DNA of 56,304 bases from Rhodospirillaceae bacterium (GTDB lineage: Bacteria; Pseudomonadota; Alphaproteobacteria; UBA8366): the NCBI GenBank assembly GCA_002722095.1, contig PBKG01000001.1:1-56304 (forward strand), in the 5' to 3' direction. Positions 8,732 through 16,494 of the stretch are shown here, one piece after another; the stretch's first letter is position 1, and each line of letters begins with the position of its first letter. The position numbers were made by a program, and so were the translations under genes. The notes below the pieces were generated by a model. That model saw nothing but the letters and a program-made list of their open reading frames with translations. It was not told the DNA's origin and ran no database searches.

Positions 8732-8808
8732 TGGCGGGAGTGACGGGACTCGAACCCGCGGCCTCTGGCGTGACAGGCCAGCGCTCTAACCAACTGAGCT
8801 ACACCCCC
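8732..8808 (-). tRNA. tRNA-Asp (GTC)
   Basis: A full cloverleaf reads on the minus strand: 7-bp acceptor stem (GGGGGTG with CACTCCC, one G-U), D arm GCTC/GAGC, anticodon stem CTGGC/GCCAG with loop CTGTCAC (anticodon GTC), T arm with TTCGAGT, discriminator G and encoded CCA. It lies 116 bp downstream of tRNA-Val, in the order usual for alphaproteobacteria, where nuoA normally follows soon after. Confidence 0.98.
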
Positions 8809-8924
8809 GGATCGCGCGCGAAAAACACCGTCGCGAGGAGCGATTGATGTAAGCGAGTGTCGGGAGGGTGTCAAGCGAAGCGGTCGACCACAGGCCCTGA
8901 ATGGGTGCTGGCGCCTTTATTAAA

Positions 8925-9000
8925 TGGTGGGCGGTGACGGGATCGAACCGCCGACCCCCTCGGTGTAAACGAGGTGCTCTCCCAGCTGAGCTAACCGCCC
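8925..9000 (-). tRNA. tRNA-Val (TAC)
   Basis: A cloverleaf reads on the minus strand: acceptor GGGCGGT/ACCGCCC, D arm GCTC/GAGC, anticodon stem CCTCG/CGAGG with loop TTTACAC (anticodon TAC), T arm with TTCGATC, discriminator A and encoded CCA. It follows hupB and precedes tRNA-Asp on the same strand. Confidence 0.98.
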
Positions 9001-9050
9001 ATCAAAATTCATGCGGGTCCCTATAGCGTCACTGGCGGTTCAACGCCAGC

Positions 9051-9089
9051 CCAAAAGCAAACCGGCCACCCGCGAGCGGATGGCCGGTT
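9051..9089 (-). terminator. Rho-independent terminator after hupB
   Basis: On the minus strand a perfect 9-bp stem (AACCGGCCA with TGGCCGGTT) encloses a 12-base loop and is followed by TGCTTTT. It starts about 20 bp after the hupB stop and before tRNA-Val. The T-run is short and interrupted, so it may act partially. Confidence 0.65.
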
Positions 9090-9111
9090 GTTAATTCTTG
9101 AGAGCGCGGGT

Positions 9112-9384
9112 TTAGTTGACCGCGTCCTTGAGACCTTTGCCGGCCTTGAATTTGGCCTGGTTCGATGCCGGAATTTGGATCACCGCACCGGTTTGAGGAT
9201 TACGGCCCGTGGTCGCCTTACGATGACCAACGCTGAAAGTGCCGAAACCAACAAGTCTTACTTCTGTACCATTTGAAAGCGAACTCGTGATGGTGTCGAA
9301 GACTGAATCGACTGCCTTAGCCGCGTCGGCTTTGGACAGTCCAGCACCCGATGCAACGGATGCGACCAGATCATTTTTATTCAA
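9112..9384 (-). CDS. hupB: DNA-binding protein HU
   Basis: A 90-residue HU-type nucleoid protein. The family signature GFGTFSV followed by RKATTGRNPQTGAVIQIPAS marks the DNA-binding arm, and the N-terminus MNKNDLVASVA is typical. It bends DNA non-specifically as a dimer. The start codon is TTG, supported by GGAGGG eight bases upstream, with no other in-frame start nearby. It lies downstream of lon, as in many alphaproteobacteria, and has its own promoter-like sequence and a terminator. Confidence 0.97.
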   Translation of the reverse strand: MNKNDLVASVASGAGLSKADAAKAVDSVFDTITSSLSNGTEVRLVGFGTFSVGHRKATTGRNPQTGAVIQIPASNQAKFKAGKGLKDAVN

Positions 9385-9451
9385 AGCAGAAGCCCTCCTT
9401 CGGGCTGGTAATATGTTGAAACGAGAAAAACCCCTCGTGTACTGACGCTGA

Positions 9452-9481
9452 AAATTACCGAGGCGACTCGAAGCGCGTCAA
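9452..9481 (-). promoter_or_regulatory. putative promoter of hupB
   Basis: On the minus strand TTGACG (9481-9476) and TAATTT (9457-9452) are separated by 18 bp, about 70 bp upstream of the hupB TTG start. The -35 is strong and the -10 moderate. Inferred from sequence alone. Confidence 0.45.
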
Positions 9482-9560
9482 ATCAGACTCCGCGGAATTC
9501 TGCGGTTTTTTGAGGGTTCTAGAAAAAATCGTTTAAGGGCAATGACTTACCCGCATCGGA

Positions 9561-11975
9561 TTAATGTGTGGTCACATTCCCGATATCGCCGTCTCCATCC
9601 TCGCCCGGCACCGGATTCACATCTTCCGATTCGGGGTCCCATTCGATCGGCGTAACCTCGGAAACCAGCGCTTTCTCTAGGACTTCGTCCAACGAACTCA
9701 CAGGAATGATTTCGAGGTTGCGTTTCACATTGTCGGGAATGTCCGGCAGGTCCTTGGCATTGTCCTGCGGTATCAACACTTGCGTAATACCGCCGCGCAA
9801 TGCGGCCAGCAATTTTTCCTTCAAGCCGCCGATCGGAAGTACGCGACCACGCAACGTGATCTCGCCCGTCATGGCGACATCCTTTTTGATCGCGATGCCG
9901 CTCAGTACGGACACGATTGAGGTAACCATTGCCACGCCGGCGGAGGGCCCATCTTTGGGCGTCGCGCCTTCGGGCACGTGAACGTGAATGTCGAGCTTTT
10001 CGAACGTCGTCGGCGCAATCCCGAAAGAAGGTCCACGGCTTTTGACATAGCTCTCAGCCGCGGCAACAGATTCCTTCATCACGTCGCCGAGTTTGCCGGT
10101 GCTCTGGATTTTGCCTTTGCCCGGGAGTTTGACCGATTCAATCGTCAACAGTTCGCCGCCAACCTCGGTCCAGGCGAGGCCGGTGACCACACCGACCAAG
10201 TCCTCTTCTTCGACTTCGCCAAAGCGAAATTTCTTGATACCGGCAAATTTTTCGAGATTGCGACGCGTGATGCGGATCTTTTCCACCTTTTCCTTCATCA
10301 GGATTTCCTTGATGGATTTACGCGCAAGATTGGCGATCTCGCGCTCCAAGTTCCTCACGCCCGCCTCGCGGGTGTAATAACGGATTAGGTCACGCAACGC
10401 CGATTCCGACATCGACCATTCGCCTTTTTTGAGACCGTTTTCCTTGACCTGCTTTTCGATCAGATGGCGCTTGGCAATCTGAACCTTCTCATCTTCGGTG
10501 TACCCGGCGATGCGAATGATTTCCATCCGGTCCATCAGCGGCTGCGGCATGCGAAGTGTATTCGCGGTCGTCACGAACATGACGTCGCTCAAGTCGTAAT
10601 CCACTTCGAGGTAATGATCCGCAAAAGTACTGTTCTGTTCCGGATCGAGCACTTCGAGCAGGGCCGAGGACGGGTCGCCTCGCCAATCCGCACCGAGTTT
10701 GTCGACTTCATCGAGCAGGAACAGCGGATTCGAAAATTTCGCTTTCTTCATGCCCTGAATGACCTTGCCCGGCATCGAGCCGATATAGGTCCGGCGATGG
10801 CCACGCACTTCCGCTTCGTCGCGTACGCCCCCTAAGGACATACGCACAAATTTACGACCCGTCGCCCGTGCAATCGATTTTCCAAGCGAGGTTTTGCCGA
10901 CGCCCGGTGGGCCAACGAGGCACAGTATCGGTCCTTTGACCTTGCGCATGCGCTGCTGCACCGCGAGATATTCGAGAATCCGGTCTTTGACCTTCTCGAG
11001 ACCATAATGGTCTTCGTCCAAGATCCCTTGAGCGAGATTAAGGTCCTTTTTTACCTTGGTGCGCTTCTTCCATGGAATACTCAAAATCCAATCCAGATAG
11101 TTACGCACGACGGTGGCCTCGGCCGACATTGGGCTCATAGACCGAAGTTTCTTCAATTCCGCCTGAGCTTTTTCTTTGGCTTCCTTGCTGAGTTTGATCT
11201 TCCCGATCTTCTCCTCAAGTTCGGCCAGCTCGTCCTTGCCGTCCTCGCTGTCGCCGAGCTCCTTCTGGATCGCCTTCATTTGCTCGTTGAGATAATACTC
11301 GCGCTGGGTTTTCTCCATCTGGCGCTTGACGCGGTTGCGGATGCGTTTTTCCACCTGCATTACGCCAATTTCGCCTTCCATGAAGGAATAGACCCGCTCC
11401 AAACGTTCGGAGACCTTTTCGATCTCCAACAGGGCCTGTTTGTCGGCGATTTTAAGCGCCAAGTGCTGGGCAACCGTATCGGCGAGTTTGCTCGATTCTT
11501 CGATCTGATTGACCGAGATCAAAACTTCCGGCGGAACTTTTTTGTTGAGCTTGATGTACTGCTCGAATTCCGCGACCACGGCGCGGCTCAGAGCTTCGAG
11601 CTCTTCCATCCGCTCATCTTCTTCGGGGACTAACTCGCATTCGGCTTGGAAGAACGCATCGTGATCGACGTATTTCTTCACCCGGGCGCGTTTGCCGCCT
11701 TCAACCAGCACCTTGACCGTGCCGTCAGGCAGCTTCAAAAGCTGAAGAACGGTCGCGATCGTTCCCATCTCGTAAATATCTTCCGGCGCTGGGTCGTCCT
11801 GAGAGGCATTCTTCTGGGTCAAGAGCAGGATTTGCTTGTCATCTTTCATTACGTCTTCAAGCGCTCGCACGGACTTATCGCGCCCGACAAACAGCGGCAC
11901 GATCATGTGCGGAAAGACGACGATATCGCGTAAAGGCAATACCGGCAGTACTTGGCTCTTATCCATGTCAAACAT
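9561..11975 (-). CDS. lon: ATP-dependent protease La
   Basis: Lon degrades misfolded and regulatory proteins in the cytoplasm. The 804 residues contain an N-terminal substrate-binding LON domain (1-200), a long coiled-coil linker (200-300), the AAA+ module with Walker A GPPGVGKT (355-362) and Walker B LFLLDEVDK (418-426), and the serine-lysine protease domain with S678 in KDGPSAG and K721 in GGLKEKLLAA. The length is normal for the family. The acidic C-terminal tail (about residue 775 on) is not conserved. The gene lies in the standard clpP-clpX-lon-hupB order. A sigma-32-like promoter lies in the 121-bp gap to clpX. Confidence 0.98.
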   Translation of the reverse strand: MFDMDKSQVLPVLPLRDIVVFPHMIVPLFVGRDKSVRALEDVMKDDKQILLLTQKNASQDDPAPEDIYEMGTIATVLQLLKLPDGTVKVLVEGGKRARVKKYVDHDAFFQAECELVPEEDERMEELEALSRAVVAEFEQYIKLNKKVPPEVLISVNQIEESSKLADTVAQHLALKIADKQALLEIEKVSERLERVYSFMEGEIGVMQVEKRIRNRVKRQMEKTQREYYLNEQMKAIQKELGDSEDGKDELAELEEKIGKIKLSKEAKEKAQAELKKLRSMSPMSAEATVVRNYLDWILSIPWKKRTKVKKDLNLAQGILDEDHYGLEKVKDRILEYLAVQQRMRKVKGPILCLVGPPGVGKTSLGKSIARATGRKFVRMSLGGVRDEAEVRGHRRTYIGSMPGKVIQGMKKAKFSNPLFLLDEVDKLGADWRGDPSSALLEVLDPEQNSTFADHYLEVDYDLSDVMFVTTANTLRMPQPLMDRMEIIRIAGYTEDEKVQIAKRHLIEKQVKENGLKKGEWSMSESALRDLIRYYTREAGVRNLEREIANLARKSIKEILMKEKVEKIRITRRNLEKFAGIKKFRFGEVEEEDLVGVVTGLAWTEVGGELLTIESVKLPGKGKIQSTGKLGDVMKESVAAAESYVKSRGPSFGIAPTTFEKLDIHVHVPEGATPKDGPSAGVAMVTSIVSVLSGIAIKKDVAMTGEITLRGRVLPIGGLKEKLLAALRGGITQVLIPQDNAKDLPDIPDNVKRNLEIIPVSSLDEVLEKALVSEVTPIEWDPESEDVNPVPGEDGDGDIGNVTTH

Positions 11976-12028
11976 ACGTCACTCTCACAATCTGCACCCT
12001 GACGGGCGCGCGTTCCCCTCCATCCAAC

Positions 12029-12054
12029 TTATGGGCCGAAGTGCGATCTTCAAG
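12029..12054 (-). promoter_or_regulatory. putative heat-shock (sigma-32-like) promoter of lon
   Basis: On the minus strand CTTGAAG (12054-12048) and CCCATAA (12035-12029) are separated by 12 bp, resembling the sigma-32 pattern CTTGAA...CCCCAT. It lies about 55 bp upstream of the lon start. Heat-shock control of lon is well known in bacteria; this particular site is inferred. Confidence 0.4.
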
Positions 12055-12064
12055 CCTTGAAATT

Positions 12065-12088
12065 CGGGCTCTCCGCCACCAGAGCCCG
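12065..12088 (-). terminator. hairpin downstream of clpX, possible weak terminator
   Basis: A perfect 8-bp inverted repeat (CGGGCTCT with AGAGCCCG, 8-base loop) lies 9 bp past the clpX stop. It is followed on the minus strand by AATTTC rather than a proper T-run, so termination may be partial, or the hairpin may protect the mRNA end. Confidence 0.45.
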
Positions 12089-12096
12089 CCTAGCGA

Positions 12097-13362
12097 TTAG
12101 GCGCTAGCTTCGGAATCCTCTCTCCGTTCGGAGTAGATATGCAGCGGTTCGGCGCGACCCTCGACCACTTCTTTGTTGATTACAATTTCCTCGACACTTT
12201 CGAGGCTCGGCAGATCGTACATGGAATCCAACAGGATGCTTTCCATGATCGAGCGCAAGCCACGAGCGCCGGTTTTTCGGGCAATCGCCTTGCCGGCCAC
12301 ACCACGTAACGCGTCCTCTGCGAATTCCAAATGCACGCCTTCCATCTCGAACAGGCGTTGATACTGTTTGACCAACGCATTGCGAGGCGTGGTGAGAATT
12401 TCGATCAAAGCTTCCTCGTCGAGATCGGACAACGTGGCCAGCACCGGCAAACGACCGACAAACTCGGGGATCAGACCGAATTTGAGCAAGTCCTCAGGCT
12501 CTACTTCCTGCAATATCTCGCCAATATTGCGGTCGTCGGCGGACCGGACGTCCGCACCGAAGCCAATTGAGGACCCCTTATCCCGCTGCGAGATGATTTT
12601 TTCGAGGCCAGCAAATGCGCCACCACAAATGAACAGGATATTGGTGGTGTCGACCTGAAGGAATTCTTGCTGCGGATGTTTGCGCCCACCCTGTGGGGGC
12701 ACGCTGGCAACAGTGCCTTCCATAATTTTAAGCAGCGCTTGCTGGACGCCTTCGCCCGATACGTCACGGGTAATGGACGGGTTGTCGGATTTGCGGCTGA
12801 TTTTGTCGACTTCATCGATATAGACGATGCCGCGTTGAGCCCGCTCGACATTGTAATCTGCGGATTGCAGCAGTTTGAGGATGATATTTTCCACATCCTC
12901 GCCCACATAGCCGGCCTCGGTCAGCGTCGTCGCGTCAGCCATGGTAAACGGCACATCTAAAATACGTGCCAGGGTCTGGGCTAGCAGCGTCTTTCCGCAG
13001 CCTGTCGGGCCGATTAACAGAATATTCGACTTAGCCAGCTCGACGTCATTGCTGTTACCGGAATGAGCAAGCCGCTTGTAATGGTTATGCACCGCGACTG
13101 ACAGTACACGCTTGGCGTGGCCTTGTCCGATGACATAATCATCGAGCACTTTGCAGATTTCGCGCGGGGTCGGTGCGCCGTCACTGGACTTGGAGATCGT
13201 CGCCTTGTGATCTTCCTTGATGATGTCCATGCAAAGCTCGACGCATTCATCGCAGATGAACACGGTCGGGCCCGCAATAAGTTTGCGGACTTCGTGCTGG
13301 CTTTTGCCGCAGAAAGAACAATACAAAGTGTTCTTTGAATCACCGCCGCCGAATTTCGCCAT
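12097..13362 (-). CDS. clpX: ATP-dependent Clp protease ATP-binding subunit ClpX
   Basis: ClpX is the AAA+ unfoldase that delivers tagged substrates to ClpP. The 421 residues show the N-terminal zinc-binding domain (C15, C18, C37, C40), Walker A GPTGCGKT (118-125), pore loop GYVG (151-154) and Walker [10 protein letters not shown] (179-187). The length matches the family. It lies between clpP and lon in the standard alphaproteobacterial order, but a gap of 297 bp separates it from clpP and carries its own promoter-like sequence. Confidence 0.98.
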   Translation of the reverse strand: MAKFGGGDSKNTLYCSFCGKSQHEVRKLIAGPTVFICDECVELCMDIIKEDHKATISKSSDGAPTPREICKVLDDYVIGQGHAKRVLSVAVHNHYKRLAHSGNSNDVELAKSNILLIGPTGCGKTLLAQTLARILDVPFTMADATTLTEAGYVGEDVENIILKLLQSADYNVERAQRGIVYIDEVDKISRKSDNPSITRDVSGEGVQQALLKIMEGTVASVPPQGGRKHPQQEFLQVDTTNILFICGGAFAGLEKIISQRDKGSSIGFGADVRSADDRNIGEILQEVEPEDLLKFGLIPEFVGRLPVLATLSDLDEEALIEILTTPRNALVKQYQRLFEMEGVHLEFAEDALRGVAGKAIARKTGARGLRSIMESILLDSMYDLPSLESVEEIVINKEVVEGRAEPLHIYSERREDSEASA

Positions 13363-13478
13363 TGCTTTGCTTTCGTCGTTTGTTAGACCGGTCTTTTTGA
13401 TGCAACGGCGCCGATGTTAGCCAATTGGGGGGAAGTGGGACAACGAGAAAAGGCCCACCAACAACCGATTACACTCTC

Positions 13479-13506
13479 TATATAGCAAATTTTGCGCAAA
13501 AACCAA
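13479..13506 (-). promoter_or_regulatory. putative promoter of clpX
   Basis: On the minus strand TTGGTT (13506-13501) and TATATA (13484-13479) are separated by 16 bp, with an alternative -10 TATAGA two bases later. It lies about 115 bp upstream of clpX, inside the 297-bp gap between clpX and clpP, which holds no gene. Confidence 0.4.
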
Positions 13507-13604
13507 TGAGTCGGCAAACCTTGGGGGTAGCTATTTCGACGCAGGCGGCAATACCAAAGTTTCGCTAAAAACGGTCTTTTGGCCACGTTTTCGCTACAAA
13601 TTCC

Positions 13605-13649
13605 ACGAATCGAGCAGAAAAATAGCTATTTTAACCGCACGAGATTCGT
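13605..13649. repeat. nested inverted repeats between clpX and clpP
   Basis: ACGAATC (13605-13611) and GATTCGT (13643-13649) form an outer 7-bp inverted repeat. Near its middle lies the perfect 14-bp palindrome AAAATAGCTATTTT (13619-13632). The element lies just after the clpP stop (13660) on the minus strand. It could be an mRNA 3'-end structure of clpP or a protein-binding site for the clpX upstream region. Confidence 0.5.
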
Positions 13650-13659
13650 CGGTAATCGA

Positions 13660-14364
13660 CTATTTTTCACCGTCGTCGTCGCCGTTCTCATCTTCCGGCA
13701 GAACCGGCCGTTCGGTCACGACTTCGTCGACAAGGCCAAATTCAAGCGCCTCTTCGGGCGACATGAAATTATCGCGGTCCATGCCCTCTTCGATGGCGTC
13801 CAGGCCTTGTCCTGTATGGCTCACGTAAATCTCGTTAAGTCGTTCTCTTAACTTAAGTATTTCGCGTGCATGGATTTCAATATCCGCCGCCTGTCCTTGA
13901 AAACCGCCGGACGGCTGATGGATCATTATGCGACTGTTGGGCAGACAATATCGCTTTTCTTTGGCACCAGCGGCCAGCAAGAGTGACCCCATCGAGGCGG
14001 CTTGCCCGATGCAAACAGTGGACACGTCGGGACGAATATATTGCATGGTGTCGTAAATCGAGAGCCCGGACGAAACGACACCGCCCGGCGAATTGATGTA
14101 GAGCGCAATATCCTTCGTCGGATTTTCCGATTCCAGGTAAAGAAGTTGCGCGCAAACCAAACTCGCGACCGCATCGTGAACCGGGCCGACAAGGAAAATA
14201 ATGCGCTCTTTCAATAGCCTCGAATAAATATCGTAGGCTCGCTCGCCCCGATTGGTCTGCTCGACCACCATCGGCACCAGCGTATTCATTTCAATGTCTT
14301 GCGCGCCGTTTTCCAAATTCGGAAACGGACCAGCGAATGGATTTTGAAACGGCTTATCATTCAT
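13660..14364 (-). CDS. clpP: ATP-dependent Clp protease proteolytic subunit
   Basis: ClpP is the serine protease chamber that partners ClpX. The catalytic triad is visible: S124 in GQAASMGS, H149 in IMIHQPSGG and D198 in MDRDNFMS. The protein is 234 residues, some 25 longer at the N-terminus than many homologues. A shorter start at the later Met (residue 26) is possible, but the first ATG overlaps the tig stop by 8 bp and has AAGGA upstream, so coupling with tig is likely. The C-terminal tail is acidic ([11 protein letters not shown]). Confidence 0.97.
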   Translation of the reverse strand: MNDKPFQNPFAGPFPNLENGAQDIEMNTLVPMVVEQTNRGERAYDIYSRLLKERIIFLVGPVHDAVASLVCAQLLYLESENPTKDIALYINSPGGVVSSGLSIYDTMQYIRPDVSTVCIGQAASMGSLLLAAGAKEKRYCLPNSRIMIHQPSGGFQGQAADIEIHAREILKLRERLNEIYVSHTGQGLDAIEEGMDRDNFMSPEEALEFGLVDEVVTERPVLPEDENGDDDGEK

Positions 14365-15814
14365 CGCCTTCGTCCTTTTCCGCAGCCGGCTTCTTTTTCT
14401 TTGCAGGTGCCTTTTTCTTCGCTGCCGCTTTTTTCTTCGGGGCCGCTTTCTTTTTCTTCTTCTTTGGCGGAGCTGCCTTCTCTTCCGCTTCGGCCTGTTC
14501 GGCTTCCATTTCCTTGGTCAATTCGTCCAAGGTGACTTCGCGCTCATTGACCTGCGCTATTTCAACAATGAAATCCACGACCTTATCCTCGAACAGTGGC
14601 GCGCGAATATTCGCCATTGCCTGCTCGTTTTCGCGATACATCTCGATAATCTTCTGTTCCTGCCCCGGATATCTTTGCGCCTCGGCTATCAACGCACGAT
14701 TAATCTCCTCTGCCGAGACGTCGATGTTGTTGCGCTGGCCGACTGCAGCCAGCAACAAACCGAGCCGTACGCGGCGTTCGGCGACACCGCGATAAAACTC
14801 CTCCGGGTTTTCGACATCGTCGTCTTCCGCATCTTCGGGCTGATTCTTTTTGGCTTCTTGATATTGCTGCCAGATCGAATCGAATTCCGCGTCGACCATG
14901 CTCGGGGGAACGTCGAATTCGTGAACCGTATCCAGTTTATCGAGCAGCTGGCGTTTCATGCGTTCTCGGCAAAGCGAAGTGTATTCGCCCTCCATCCGTT
15001 CGCGGATTTGCCCACGCAGGGCATCCAATGAATCCATGCCGAGATTTTTGGCAAACTCGTCGTCAAGTGTGGCGGCTTTCTTTTCACGTATTTCCTTGAG
15101 CTTGCACTCAAACACCGCTTCCTGGCCGGCGAGATTTTCGGCCGGATAATTCTCGGGCATGGTAACCGACACGGTCACATCGGAATCCGCGTTTACGCCG
15201 GTCAGCTGCTCTTCGAACCCGGGGACGAATTGGCCCGATCCGAGCGTCAACTGATAATCCGTGGCCGCCCCTCCTTCGAAAGGTTCGCCGTCGACCTTGC
15301 CTTCGAAATCGATGACCACAATGTCACCTTCTTTTGATTTCCGATTGCCCGAGATCGGTTCGCTTCCGGCCATATTTTCAGCCATATCACCCAGCGATTT
15401 TTCGATTTGATCGTCATCGACGGCAACTTTCAGCCGCTCGACTTCTACCGTTTTGAAATCCACGGGATCAATTTCCGGCAGAACATCGACGGAAAGCGTA
15501 AATTCGAGTTCTCCGCCATCGTCAAATTTCTGGACTTCGACTTTGGGCTGCATCGCAGGCTGAAGGTCGCGCTCGCTGAGGGCGCTCGCCATGGCTTCAC
15601 CGACTGCCATCTCCAGAACTTCGCCTCTTACCGCCTGTCCATAACGTTGTCGAATAATCGAAGGCGGCACCTTACCGGGTCGAAATCCGGGAATGGTGAC
15701 CTCGGTTGCCAGCTCCTGGAGCTTGGCATTCATCTTTGCCTCGATATCCTCGGGTGGCACGACAATCTTAAATTCGTGGCTCAGCCCTTCATTTTTCGTC
15801 TCTGTAACCTGCAT
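14357..15814 (-). CDS. tig: trigger factor with lysine-rich C-terminal tail
   Basis: Trigger factor is the ribosome-bound chaperone and peptidyl-prolyl isomerase. The ribosome-docking signature [17 protein letters not shown] lies at about residues 43-59, the FKBP-type domain ([20 protein letters not shown] region) at about 165-245, and helical C-terminal arms follow. The last 40 or so residues are an extension of Lys, Ala and Pro (repeated [19 protein letters not shown] blocks) ending in an acidic EKDEGDE. The core length is normal; the tail makes 485 residues. It lies directly downstream of tRNA-Leu and upstream of clpP, which overlaps its stop. Confidence 0.97.
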   Translation of the reverse strand: MQVTETKNEGLSHEFKIVVPPEDIEAKMNAKLQELATEVTIPGFRPGKVPPSIIRQRYGQAVRGEVLEMAVGEAMASALSERDLQPAMQPKVEVQKFDDGGELEFTLSVDVLPEIDPVDFKTVEVERLKVAVDDDQIEKSLGDMAENMAGSEPISGNRKSKEGDIVVIDFEGKVDGEPFEGGAATDYQLTLGSGQFVPGFEEQLTGVNADSDVTVSVTMPENYPAENLAGQEAVFECKLKEIREKKAATLDDEFAKNLGMDSLDALRGQIRERMEGEYTSLCRERMKRQLLDKLDTVHEFDVPPSMVDAEFDSIWQQYQEAKKNQPEDAEDDDVENPEEFYRGVAERRVRLGLLLAAVGQRNNIDVSAEEINRALIAEAQRYPGQEQKIIEMYRENEQAMANIRAPLFEDKVVDFIVEIAQVNEREVTLDELTKEMEAEQAEAEEKAAPPKKKKKKAAPKKKAAAKKKAPAKKKKPAAEKDEGDE

Positions 15815-15889
15815 GGCCCTTCACTCGCCAAATTATCATTTCCGGCCCGCCACTCGCTTGGCCAGTCTCAAGCGTCTGGATGGGGTTCT

Positions 15890-15974
15890 TGGTGCGGGCG
15901 GAGGGAATCGAACCCCCACGGATTGCTCCACAGGTACCTAAAACCTGCGCGTCTACCAATTCCGCCACGCCCGC
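15890..15974 (-). tRNA. tRNA-Leu (TAG)
   Basis: A class II tRNA on the minus strand: acceptor GCGGGCG with CGCCCGC, anticodon stem CAGGT/ACCTG with loop TTTAGGT (anticodon TAG), a long variable arm, T arm with TTCGATT, discriminator A and encoded CCA. It lies 75 bp upstream of tig, downstream of a near-consensus promoter. Confidence 0.98.
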
Positions 15975-16033
15975 CCAGAACACCCGGACAGTCAGGCGCT
16001 TAGGTATATACCCTCCGCGCGCCGGAGCGCCTT

Positions 16034-16062
16034 TGTATAAGTAGTGCGCGGGAAGCGGTCAA
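16034..16062 (-). promoter_or_regulatory. sigma-70 promoter of tRNA-Leu (and possibly tig)
   Basis: On the minus strand TTGACC (16062-16057) and TATACA (16039-16034) are separated by exactly 17 bp, ending about 60 bp upstream of the mature tRNA 5' end. This is the best promoter match in the window. Between it and the tRNA lies an inverted repeat, AGGCGCT with AGCGCCT. Confidence 0.7.
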
Positions 16063-16129
16063 GCAGCGACGGTACGGGTGCGGCGATTAGGCGTGGCCTT
16101 GATTAAAGCAGTGATTGTGAGATTGCCGT

Positions 16130-16444
16130 CTAGGCTGCGAGCCGGTCGGTATAAGTATCTGCAAAAGTACCGAGCGCCAGAACGCGAGGGCCGTCAAAAA
16201 CCGAGTTCGGGCGTTGCGGTCGCTGGAATTTGATCTCGTATTGAATATGAGGGATGCCGAAGCTATCGGTCGATACGGCAATCACCCGTGCGATTTCGAC
16301 GGTCTGGTCCGAGTGAGTTCGGGCGAACAGGTCGCCGGCCTTGATAAGGCTCATTTTGCGGCCGCGCTTGAACAGCATGCTCGAGCGCTCGCGGCCACGT
16401 GAATCAACGAAAAGGCCAGCGGTTTTCCCCTTAAGCCGAAGCAT
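16130..16444 (-). CDS. conserved hypothetical protein, about 104 aa
   Basis: A small soluble protein starting MLRLKGKTAGLFVDSRGRER. It is rich in basic residues and predicted mostly beta, with no signal peptide or membrane segment and no recognisable motif. The ATG at 16444 has CGGGG five bases upstream; a GTG at 16450 is the alternative. It sits 50 bp downstream of the malonyl-CoA decarboxylase gene on the same strand with no terminator between, so it may belong to the same transcript. Function unknown. The codon use and clear start argue that it is real. Confidence 0.65.
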   Translation of the reverse strand: MLRLKGKTAGLFVDSRGRERSSMLFKRGRKMSLIKAGDLFARTHSDQTVEIARVIAVSTDSFGIPHIQYEIKFQRPQRPNSVFDGPRVLALGTFADTYTDRLAA

Positions 16445-16494
16445 GGTCACCCCGTAATTGATGTTTTTATAGGTTAGCTGTTTTTATGGAGCGC

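Noticed and set aside
9489..9512. Terminator-like hairpin followed by T-run on the plus strand between hupB and lon
   Set aside because: The stem is only about 6 bp, and no plus-strand gene lies upstream for it to terminate; probably chance.
11007..11633. 208-codon open frame on the plus strand
   Set aside because: Antisense to lon; Phe/Leu-rich shadow of the Lys/Glu-rich linker, with no independent evidence.
15987..16033. Inverted repeat AGGCGCT...AGCGCCT as a terminator
   Set aside because: It lies between a strong promoter and tRNA-Leu and lacks a T-run on the minus strand; a terminator there would block the tRNA.
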